Positions 1 to 12,700 of a stretch of 64,000 nt of DNA are shown piece by piece. The stretch is from NCBI GenBank assembly GCA_922989275.2, contig OV277867.1, forward strand, positions 4,526,001 to 4,590,000, written 5' to 3'. Source of the DNA: Gari tellinella (taxonomy: Eukaryota; Mollusca; Bivalvia; Cardiida; Psammobiidae). Positions within the stretch are counted from its first letter, which is position 1; every line of letters starts with the position of its first letter. The translations under genes and the position numbers were made by a program. The notes below the pieces were generated by a model. It did not search any database. It was given only the letters and a program-made list of their open reading frames with translations, and was not told where the DNA came from.

Positions 1-718
1 TTTTCACATCTACATGTGCATACCCAAGACAAACAGAGTGGAGCTCTTGATGAAACATTTACTCTAGATGGCACTTTCACTATTGATCCAAGTGACAATG
101 TCATACCGCCATCTGTTATACCTTGTGTTGATGATACTGAACCAAAGTGTAATAGTCCTAGAACTGTGTGTACAGACCAACAATCTACGGTACACGTACC
201 AGTATCAACATCACAGACACAGCAGGCCTCTTTGTTACAGTCAAGTTCTAGTCAAGCTGAGTGTACTCGTAAACTGTGTGATTACCCCATTCATCCTGTC
301 CCTGTGGTTGGAAGTTATTCTTATTCATCTGCAGGGCAGTCTCAGACTGTGTCACAAACTGATACCTGTCCAGCTGATGATTCCAGCACTAGCACAATCA
401 TGAACCAGTCTGGTACCAGTCAGTCTAGTCTTGTGTCTGTATCAACTTTAGTTGAAGGTCAGAATCTCTCACAAAACCTCTCAACTACAGAGGAAAGTGT
501 GGGAAATTGTTCATTAAATGTTACAACCAAGTTTGTGCCATCAGTAGTTACGACCCAAGGCTGTAAAACACACACCTGCAGCAGTGACACAGGTACAGGA
601 CATAATCACACTGTCACAAAGTCTGAACCAAAGAGTGCAGATTTGTCAGAAACCCACAAAACTACCAAAGCTGCAAGAGCAATTAAGTTTGAAGACACAG
701 AGAATCTGCAGACTGAAG
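1..718 (+). CDS. Upstream gene, exon a (5' end outside window)
   Basis: Open throughout in frame 1 with donor AAG|GTAAGC at 719. It encodes a low-complexity Ser/Thr/Gln/Cys-rich segment. The frame stays open for about 70 nt past the donor, but that tail is intron plus hairpin element J, so the exon is ended at 718, where the codon split (phase 1) matches the next exon. Confidence 0.75.
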
Positions 719-3700
719 GTAAGCATTGTTCAGGGGCCCGTTTCATAAAACTTTGTACAACAAAAACTGGTCGTAAGTCAAAACTTTAAAATACATTTAC
801 CTGTCTTGTGACATTTCTTTGGAATCATATTTTCAAGACGATTCCAAAGAGATGTCGCAAGACAGGATTAGATGGAGAAATTAATAATAATTGAGAATTT
901 TATAATCTTATAAAAGTTTTATGAAACGGGCCCAGGGCTCTTGATGAAAATGCTTATCTATAGAGTAACAATAGGTAAAAGGTTGCCATTCAAATAAGAC
1001 TGGGTTCAGAGGGACATAAACATTTCATATACAGTATAACCTCAGTTATCCGACACCCCATGGTTCCATGTTTGTAAGTCGGTTAAGAGAGGTTGTCGGT
1101 TAATGGAATTAGGCCTAAGTTCACAAGTTTACACACCCAAAGATTGTCGCTGCAAGTCGAATTTCTCGATGCCGATTGACTTATTAAATATGCTTGCATG
1201 ACTGCAGCATATCCTTGTCAGGTTATTCCAGTTTAAAATAGGACTCCCCTGCTCCGGATCTACACGGTTTTTCCATTGATCTTTCTACAGTAAGCATAAA
1301 CGTGTATAGTCAGTGTACAATCGGAAGTAAACACGCATACATGTAGATATTAAGGGATCGACTATAACACCGACACATTCGTATTTACATTTTATATACA
1401 AGTACATTCTACTCTCGTTATGTCAAACTAGCGGGAAAATAACAAAAACTTCAAATTGCGAGAATGTTTTATTTTCTCTCAATATAACTTGAGCATACAT
1501 TTTTACGCCTGCGATTATTACTATAGACTCGACCTATGCGGAGGGTGCATTAGATATATATTTCTTACTTCTAATAATGACAACTTGACGGTGATGACAA
1601 TTGGCAGATACCTGTCCAATTTGAACACGAAATAATTGTTAGCTATTGTTGTAAAGGATTGATGAGTTGGTCTTTTTGGCACTGCGATCCTGAATGGGTT
1701 GCTTACACGTGTTGGCTGAAGTTATCGTACTGTATCAACCCTCACATTATTCACTCATTGCTTAAACAATATATGTTGTCTTACACGGCCATCCGAGCAA
1801 TATGTGTCATTTCTCATTATCACATGCGCGTGTATAGTCGGTCAATGATCAAAGGTCAGCATACCGTCGGATAATGGGGTGTGAAAAACCTCTAATTTGC
1901 CTTTTATGGTCCGTCAAGGTATGTCGGATAACGGTTAACAGAGGATCCGATCAAGAGAGAGTTAGGTTACATAAAATATATAGGGAAACTGCCGGGACCA
2001 AACAGCAGGGTCGGATAACAGAGGTTTCCGGTCAAGAGAGGTGTAGATCGAGAGAGGTTGTACTGTAGTTAACTTTATTTCTCAGCCAAATTCTATCATG
2101 TGACTACTCATTAGAAATATCTCTAGACATAATTCTAATGAGTAGTCACATCATAGGGTTTGGTGTTTACAGTTTAGACATTTATAAGAATTTTAGTATT
2201 TCTAATACATTCATGAACTCACATTATTTGGAGCTCTGATTGCCCATATAAAACAACTTTGTATATGGATTATGAAATTTGCTGACAGATTTCAGCAAGC
2301 TAAAATGCACAAAGCTATGTGATCCCTTGATACAACTGTTACATCAGAAGTTAAATCTGAATACAGTTAAATAAATACGAAAGACTCAAGCAGGAAACGT
2401 AACACAAACAATACACCCACCTCTCAAGCAGAACACACACACACAGTCATACCACAACAAACACACACACACACGCAATACAATTCCTACATCTACACAC
2501 TAAATAGAAAACAACATGCAAGACAAACATAAAGCAAAGTGAATATAGGAGCCCGCCTTGGTACGGTCAGTAGCAATCAATAATTAACTATAAATTAATT
2601 AATTATTAACAACCACTGGGGGGGTTAAACCTGGGTTTAGGGGCGCCCAACCTCACACTTATCTCCTATATGCACCTATAAAGACGAACAGTGTACATAA
2701 AATATAAACCCTGTTCCACAACCTCACAATCAAAAACCTCTCTATTACGACCACTGAAACGAAGGCTTAATTGATTGTATACAAAGACAGGTGACAGCTT
2801 AAAGCAAGGTGACAGTGAAACAGAAAGCTCCTTAAGGAGATTTCTGTTTTACTGTCACCTTGCTTTAAGCAGTCACCTGTCATGAACACTTAATAATTAA
2901 CACAATTTTGGTGTCGTAAAAGAGAGGTTTTACTGTAGTTAGTGATATATCATACCTCCAGATACCAAGAGAATAGGTAATACTAATGACTTCACAAAAC
3001 TTACTCAATGTGGTGACTTGTAGTCATTTCTCGCTCAAAAAGATGAATTTAAATTTAATGGGGTAGTCACAACATAGGATTTGGTGGAAGGATAATGGAG
3101 GAAATGTTTAATAGAAACTTAGTTAAAGTTGATTTCCTCATATGGAAAGCCCCAATAAAAAGTATTTTTGGGTTATTTTTTAATTATTTTTTAAGTACAT
3201 ACAAGCATACCAAACTCTATAATAGACATAACTGATTATATATTCTGAAGTAATTTTGAGTGTTAATTTGTCATGTGACTTTGTTTTCAGACAAGAGTTA
3301 TGCAGACATTGTCAGAACTCCAGACAGACCACCTTTAAAACAAGTGGGGAACAACTCTATGTCTCCTCTAACAAGGTAGTGAACCATTCTGTACCGTCAG
3401 TATACATGTATCTAACCATTACAAGGTGGTGAACCATTCTGTACCGTCAGTAAACATGTATCTAACCATTACAAGGTGGTGAACCATTCTGTACTGTCAG
3501 TAAACATGTATCTAACCATTACAAGGTAGTGAACCATTCTGTACTGTCAGTAAACATGTATCTAACCATTACAAGGTGGTGAACCATTCTGTACTGTCAG
3601 TAAACATGTATCTAACCATTACAAGGTAGTGATCCACTCTGTACTGTCAGTAAACATGTATCTAACCATTACAAGGTAGTGAACCATTCTGTACTGTCAG

Positions 3701-6700
3701 TAAACATGTATCTAACCATTACAAGGTGGTGAACCATTCTGTACTGTCAGTAAACATGTATCTAACCATTACAAGGTAGTGAACCATTCTGTACTGTCAG
3801 TAAACATGTATCTAACCATTACAAGGTAGTGAACCATTCTGTACTGTCAGTAAACATGTATCTAACCATTACAAGGTAGTGAACCATTCTGTACTGTCAG
3901 TAAACATGTATGGATCTAACCATTACAAGGTAGTGAACCATTCTGTACTGTCAGTAAACATGTATCTAACCATTACAAGGTAGTGAACCATTCTGTACTG
4001 TCAGTAAACATGTATCTAATCATTACAAGGTGGTGAACCATTCTGTACTGTCAGTAAACATGTATCTAACCATTACAAGTTGGTGAACCATTCTGTACTG
4101 TCAGTAAACATGTATCTAACCATTACAAGGTAGTGAACCATTCTGTACTGTCAGTATACATACATGTATGATTTATCTAACCATTACTATGCCGAAGTTT
4201 CACATGGACTCGCCCATTGTTTAAATTTAATAAAATACCAATTTATATTGACTCTTGAGGTATCTGTACACTGGGCATCAGAAAAAACAGAGAACTGTCG
4301 ATGATAAGAGTAGGGCATCGCACCCAGGTTTTCTGTATCCATTGTCTGTCTGGGGCAATCCAGTTAGCCAGTAGATGACAAAAGCGGATGTTAACAAACA
4401 AACCATAATGTTTAAAACTACATCATGTATGACAAACAGTGCAGACCCAGATCATAGGGCTCCTTTAGGAAACCCTCTTATCCGAGTCTATACTGTTAAC
4501 ATTGAGGATGTATGTATCCAGCAGGGTTCCCGCTGCCTATCGCAAACGGCGCCATTTGCGCAAGAAATTTTAATTTGGCTCAAGAAAATTTCATCTGGCG
4601 AAAGTAACTGGCGCCGAGATTTTTCGCAAATAGAGCCGAAGAATAGAATGTTCTTTTGTTAATTTACCTAGATTTGATGGCGGAAATCAACTTCGTAGTG
4701 GATAACCAGACTAATTATGATCACTCGAGTGTGAAATCTGGTGACCCTGCCTGTGTTATGTCACAGGTAGTGCTGTGCTATGCAATATGGGAATCAAGCA
4801 GTAAGCATTGTTTACACAAAATGTGTCACTGATTGATGGCTAGACCGCCGTGCCTATCATAGTTGGTCATGCTTCTAAAGTTCAGTTTTCCAATCAATTT
4901 CAAATCGTTTAGAGTAAACAAAAGATCATGTAATTATTAAAGTTATCACTCACCTAAAAAAAATCCTTTATCCTCCAATTTATTTTTTCTACTTTAATTA
5001 AGGGGGTAGGTGCACCTTGGTAAAGTAAATACCAAATTCTTCAAACTTTGCATACTGATAGCAGGGGTTGCACTAAAGATTTTTTTCAGGAAGTCCCGAC
5101 TTCCAGTATGATGAAAATGGAAGTCCTATCCAAAATTCCAGGAAGTCCCCATCTTTCTTGCGCGAAAATGCTGTAATATCTTGCCTTAAAACAGCCTTTG
5201 ATTTGTATGCATTACCCAAATTGCTAACATATTGATATTGCTTCTTAAATATGGTTATTTTTGCAATAACATGTATTTTTTAGACTTCAATGTTTCTTCA
5301 GTGATTGGCTGCAGCTTAAACCCTTAATTCAGGTTTCTTGTTAAAAGCAAGATTTGATACAGTTTATAATCCAAGTCTCACTTCAAAGTCAGCACAAGAT
5401 ATGTATACTATGCACTTATAATTTTGAAAAATTTACTGTACAGTAAAAACCTGAAATAGAACTGCCAATTTTTTTTATCATTAATAGTCAAATTAGACAG
5501 ACACAGAATACAGTAATTTCAACTCTTTGACAGCTTTTCTTGCTTTTGTGAATATTTCAGATCAAGATTAAATACTAGTTGAAGTACCTAGGACCTGGCA
5601 CCTGGCCAGGGTTGTAATTGTAGTTACTACAATCAGAGCAAATTTCAAAAATTTGACAGAAGACTTTTTGATAATGCATACCATTATGTTAATTATTCAA
5701 AGGGATTGAAAGCAGTTTGTTATCAATTTTCATAAAGTATTTAGGTGCTAATATTATTAATTTCACAGTACAACAATAAACAACTTATCTGAGTAAATAT
5801 TCTGAGAAAACGTTTCTTGTTTAAAAAAAAATTCCCTATACACAAACTGCAACAAAAATTCCCTGTACACAAACTGCATTCTAAATAATAATTAAGAAGT
5901 TTCATTTCAACTGCTACAATCAACAAATCGGTCAGAAGAAAAAATGCAGAACGTTTGGTACACATTTTGAGGCTTAATTATTTCTAAATACTTAAATAGA
6001 ATGAATAATTATCATCTAAAATCAGATTATCAATGGCTATAATTTCTTATCCGAAATATGTAATGTCCGAATTACTGTACCAGCGTACTTACAAATCGGC
6101 GATCGATCCAAGTAGATAGTTAAATTTATCAAACATATTTTTTGTTTTTGAATGCGATATTCATATTAATGTTTTCTAATCGTACTGTAGTTAATTTACT
6201 GAGGAAATAGCTTAGATAGTTAAATTTGAAGTTTTCCGAATGGGAAACTCGCACCGAAAAATCGGCAAATTCCGTGGTTACAATAATATCGTTTCGACCG
6301 GATTTTTTCGTAGTTTCTTTAATCAAACTCATCAATTTTTATAAATAAATTGTTTATTTCTTGCAAAACCGGATAATATCACATAAATATATGGCTATAC
6401 TTGATCGCTAATTATGGATGAACATATGGACCTCCGGGGAAATTCAATATGGCCGTCGCTTTGTTTATGACTAGTGAAAAGGGATTAAATCATCAATTAG
6501 AGATGATTACCTTACCCAATTGACAGTTCTGCGATATTTCATTGACAGGTCAGAAATAATTGTATAAACCAATCAAATGATAGTTGTTGGTTATTAGCCT
6601 GTTTAAAGTGTTTTAGAGGCGGGGCTTAATTGGTTGGGTATTCCACTGACTGTCACTAGCGGGACGTCGCATGTCGATAATTCGGCAGTATTGATTTTTT

Positions 6701-9700
6701 CTATGATATCGTACGCCCGGAGGGTTATATCTCGGCGTATTCAAAGAAAATGGGAATTCCACCGTACGTCTGGCGGATTAAATCTGGACGTATGGACCTC
6801 AATTTTGGGCGTAATATACGCCCGTACGGCCGTTAGTGCAACCCCTGTGATAGTAAAATTAGTTTCTATGACAAAACTGGTGAAAAAAGTGGGGGTACCG
6901 GACCTTTCTTTTTCACAATTTGAGATTTTTCAAGGCTACCCCCCTAAAATTGAAGCTTCATAAAAACTCCTACTTTTTTGTACTACGGTTTTTCAATCTT
7001 TATTTAAAAAATCTATTTGTACCAAAAGTATCCTAATTTATATTACCATAGTAAGAATAAACCCTGAAAATAATGTTTTTTCAAGATCCAAAATAAAAAT
7101 ATTTGATTTCACCAGAAAGGAGTAAAATTTACCCCACCCACTTTTTTATAATGGGAGAATACGGCACTGTGAAAATTGCCCTACAAATTGTAGCAAACTA
7201 AATACCAATTTTTTTATTTGTTGTTTTTAGCCTTGCAAACAAAAAGTTTTAGTGAAATAGCAAATAAAAACACAGGGTCCCGTATCTTTTAAAAAAGATA
7301 TAGATCATTTTATCTAAAAAATCCATTTTTTCTCATTTTTTCAATTTTTTGTGTACTTTTACCAAAAAATTTTTTTTTCCAACAAATTTCATTTTGTCTT
7401 TTTAGTTATCTATAATTTATACTAAAACTGTACTACCATGAAAATTTCATGCTTATATTCTGAGGAATTGAAATGAAATCGGATGTAACAAAATACAACC
7501 TACCTATGAAAACAGTGTATGCTGTTAACTACGAATAGGACATAAAACTTAAAAAGTCCCTTGCGGAACGAAAATCCAATTTTTTCCCGGGAAAATAGTG
7601 TTTTATTACTGTATGCATTCACCAAAAGCGAGTTCTTACCATTTTTTTGAAAACGAGTTCGTAAAATTTTTCGGAAAAAAAGACAGGCCAACATCCTTAA
7701 TTCAATCCACAGTAGATATTTTACATGTGTGCCCATATTCTAAAATTCACACCCCTTAAAAAAATGTCCGCAAATAGATCTAGCCTTCAATGACGTCACT
7801 GAGTCTTGATTGACACATTGAAATGAACACAGCTTCTTTAGATCAAAGGGTTTACGTGAGGTTCCTTAGGGGGAAAATACTTAGGCAGTGAAGATGTTTT
7901 CAAAGGCAGTGAAGATGTTTTTAAATTTATAAATGGTAAAAGATAACATCAATAATTGTGAGATCATTTCTACTGAAAATAAATAAATTTGTTATGAATC
8001 ATAAGAACCCCATAAACGTAAGAATAACTTTATCTTAGCTTCAGTGTGACTTTTTAAGTTAAATGAAGGGGTTAAGGTCCAAAGGATTTTGCATTTACAT
8101 GTATTATGAATTTTTATTGATGCTTTTCGGTGGATTACCGGAAAAAAGCAGTGGATTCTCATTTGGTAATCCACTGCAGTGGATTATCACCAATCGCCGT
8201 TTTCCCCGTAGGGCTCCCCAAAAATCGTAGTCAATCGTGTCTTATCGTTAATTCCGGCAGTCCGATTTGTCGCGAACCACTCAACGGAAGAACACGAATC
8301 CAAAATCGGGAGCAACGACGTAATTCGGATGACGTCAAATCAATAAATAAGTTACGTCATCGTATGGGAAACTGTTTCGTTAATGTGTTCGATGACAACT
8401 TGGGGCTCAACACGGGGTAAATCATGTACTTTCGCTTTCACAATTGTCGAACAATTTTGTTTAAAAAGTGGCTTAAAAGCATAAATAAATAGAATAATTG
8501 TATTTTTTCAGTATAAGATCGAATTTAATCCATTTCGTGAACATCAGACTGTTATATTTTCACTCGTGGCAAAGCCACGAGTGAAAATATAACGTCTGAT
8601 GTTCACTCAATGGATTAAATTTCTATCTTATACTGAAAAAAACAATTATCCTCTATGTAATAGTAAATTTGTACACTTTTCATAATCAATATTAAGAGGC
8701 TAAGAGCCACAGGTACTTGACACATGATGATGATAATCTAGATCTATTACCAAAAAAATGGTTATTGATCTAGATGTATGTGTCAAGTACCAGCAAGAAC
8801 TTATCATTAATTTAGATTTTAAGAAAAGTAAAGAAAAAGGAAATATGACACACCATAAAAAGGCACATTTTAAAGGGATGTTAACCAATTTCATTTCTGT
8901 AGCACACTGGCCCCTTTGAGGTTCCAGAATACTAGACCCAATCACCCTTTTGTAAAACAATTACATAAGGATAAGGTACCAGTGTAGATTAAAGTAGACT
9001 AATGAAATGTTCAAGCATTTGTTCAAGTAAACAAAAGTTGAAAACTATTAGGAGTGGAATATCAAAAATGAATCTAGCATTCCTAAGCAGAATAATTTAT
9101 TGATAAAAATCTATAAATTTGTTAGACTTTTTCCATCTGGCTCAAAAAATGGCTCCAATATTTCAATTTTGGCGCAAACTTTTCTCATTTGGCGAAAGTG
9201 CTGGCGCAAGAAAAAAAATGTCCAGGGTGAACCGTGTATCCAGTTCCAGAACTGTAAACCTTTCTCTGCTAAAAGATCATCAGCTTAAAAATTGTCTGCA
9301 ATTGTTTATAAACTGTTGGTATAATTACTGTAGAATTATGTATACAAGGTCCAATTAGTTGATCATGATTACTGTAGAATTATGTATACAAGGTCCAATT
9401 AGTTGATCATGATAAGATGCAGAGTAACTTACAGTCTGAACTGTTTGCAAATGCCAGAATAGCAGTCTTCGCCCTAGCCCATTTGCCCGACGCCTGGGGC
9501 AAGTGGTTTCTGATTGGGCTTGTGATATATTCCGAAAAATTTAGCATATTACAGTGAATTTTTTTTTTTTTATGAATCAGGGGTGATTGGTCGATAAAAA
9601 TCAAGGCAGGGACTGGAATAGCAGAACTTGGTAGTAAAGAGGTTTTGCAATAAGTTTGGAAAATCAACCCAAAAAAGTAAAAAATAGACTAAACTTAACT

Positions 9701-12700
9701 AAAAGTTGAAATTTCTTTTAGGAGCTTTCTGCACTAATATCTGAATGTTACATTTAGGTTAAGTACTGACAGTGATTCGTCCTTCAACAAGACGAGCCCC
9801 AGCTTCAAGTTGAACCAGGCACAGCACAAGGAGAACTCGAGGATCCTTGAGAAGCATGGAATGCCATCCTTACTGGCCGGCAGCATTATCACTAAAGGTA
9901 CACACAGCTTGAATCTTCTAAATTGATTAGTAGACAATATGCTAGACTTTTACTATTATTTATTTTCAAATGTGCTCAACTCCTACAGTTTTTAACTCTT
10001 TCCTCCCTGAAACTTTAAATGGACAATTCCAGTTTAGATTTAAGTCTAGTCCATTTCTGGCTTTTAAGGGTTGTTTTTGTCCATTTTTGGCATTATGACA
10101 AACAGTGAAGACCCTGATCAGAGGGCTCCTTTCGGAGCCCTCTGATCTGGGTCTTCACTGTTTGTATAGGACAAGTGTACTATTCACATGTACACTGTTT
10201 GAAAAGCACGCCTATATGTGGGACTAGGGTTTAAAGAGTTAAGCTACAACCTTAGATGTAATTGTACAGGATGTTTCCACATATACCACAGGTTTGCATA
10301 TCAAAGCCATTGAGTCTTCAAGACACAGTCACATCTCTAGTTCACTTTTAAACTGGGAATTTCAGCTGGAAAATAGGGTAGGGAGGGGCCGAATAGTGAT
10401 TTGTAACTGAACATTTCACTGAAAAAATGTTCATATTAAATTATTCACTTTTCTTGTAAACTTCAGACCCAGCCTTCAGAAAGCAGTTAAACTCAAACAC
10501 ACCTGGCTACATGAAGCCAACAAAGGCCCACAACCAGCGAGCAAGAAACAATGGACCCAATTGGTGAGTAGCTAACTTATAAACTTGTGTGAGTGAAATT
10601 TCTTGTCAGTTTATGTATAAAACCAGTGAAGACACACAGTAACAACCTCTCTATTATGAACACTATTTCAGGTTTAATCTTGTGTTTAATGCATGTGGCT
10701 ACTTAAAGCAAGATGGAAGTAAAACAGAAAGCTTCTATAGGAGGTTTTGTCTTTACTAAAATCATCTTGTTTTAATCTGTCACCTGTCTTGAATATCATC
10801 ATTTTATCTAAATTTTAGTGGTTGTAATAGGTTTTACTGTACTTGTATATGGATACCACTGAATAAAGAAACATGGAGATACTGGGTCCAAGGTTATTAA
10901 CCTATTGGCCCATAGAAGTGCCTATTAGCGTATTCAGTTTTTCCTCCACTGAAAGAAATAGTTCCAATTTATACAGTCATGAATATGTATCATAAGGAAA
11001 TTTTCTTTATTCTAGTAAGTGGTAACTTAAAGCAGGCTGAAACTAAAGCAGAATGCGCCTTAAAGCGCATTCTGCTTTACTTTTAACCTGCTTTAAGGGG
11101 TCACTTGTCTTCAAAACTAGAAATAGACTATGGGGTAATGGGTTAAGAGTTTAGTCTGAGATTGTTCTCAAGCATTGTTTGGTCAGATTTGAAGAAAAGC
11201 TCAAATCTGACCACTCAAGTACTTGAGAACGATCTCAGACTGAACTTGAAACACTTTAAAGTTTTGAGGTCTGATGACTGCCTATTGCAGGATAATAATG
11301 CAGGAACTTTATGCATTACTTTTGTCTTGCCACCTGTTCTTAGCAGTGAACACAAGCTATAAGGGAAATGGCTAAACTGTGAATGGTATGTTTACGTTTT
11401 TAATGTTACTATAGAATCAAGTGAGTAGGACATTTTCAAATACAAAAATCTTTTATAAATGTCTTCTGCTTACTCTATATTGTGATTACTAACAGAAATG
11501 ATTCTAATGTCAGAGTTGTTCTAGTATATGGTTTGGCACAGTGATAAAGGACAAAATATTAGAAATATTCAGTACATATACTTTGTTTTGACCAAAGAAT
11601 GAAATATATAATGATTTATTATAAACACTTCTTGTTTTTTTAGCAATTCTTCGCTAGATACCAGTGATGAAGCCAAACCAAACACACAAATTGAAAGATC
11701 AAAGAAGTTCAACAATCACCCAATGTAAGTGATGGTAAACTTCTACCATTTCAGAGAATAGATTATATATGGTATTTAATAGGGATGTCAACGAATACCA
11801 AAATCACTATTCGGATATCCGTATGAGGTATCCGGATATATCCGGATATTCGCATTGAGTCGAACCCACGGCAATTTGTTAAGAATGCAACACTGTTGAT
11901 TGTTCTAAAGCATCGCCTATTTTGTTTCCACTTATAAGTGCGGTGGAAAAATCGTATCCAGACAATGTTTGTTTGGGGTTTTTTTGTGACGAAGTTTTTT
12001 TTCTCCATTGAATTGCAGTTATCTATTTAACAGCGTCGCTTTCATAAGCGGGTCTGTAAATTAATTCTATGCAGAATAGATTCTCCCGTGTTCAATAGAC
12101 TTTACATACTTGCAACAACTATTAAAACATTTATTTACTTGCAATCGTTAACGGCGCGTCCATTGTTTCTGTGTGTACTTTATTACTTTTACTACGTCGC
12201 ATTATTCAGAGAAGAAGTTCGTTGAAAAACTTTATCAAAATATATAAATAGTCTACTAACTCGTCTTAATTTAAAATTCATGTAGTGTTTAATTTTAAAT
12301 ATAAGTAACACTTTTTGGAATATCAATCAGTACGATATAATCGGGCAGGTTTCCAAATATTTCAAACACAACAAAAGTTTTAACTGTGCAAATCGAGCGC
12401 CGATATCTAAACTCTGGGTCAAAGGCTACACGCAATGAGTGCATGTCAATCAAACTAAGCCCCGCCTCCATTTGTTCAGACGCTTGAAAGGCAGACAGAA
12501 GGTTCTACAAAAGAATATCCCAATGGTATAACCTAATTACGCAGTTTTCTAGACTGCACATAAATGTACACGCGTTTACTATAAACATATTACTGATTTA
12601 TTTACTTCTTTCTGTTTTGAAAATGTCTTATTAACCTTCAAGTTAGTGAAATATAACTCTTGATGTTCTTTTTAAAGAGGTGTTATGTAAACTGTGATAA

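Noticed and set aside
16..789. Complete small gene from the first GTG to the stop at 787-789
   Set aside because: The frame is open to the left edge, a good splice donor lies at 719, and the last residues come from intron and hairpin element J.
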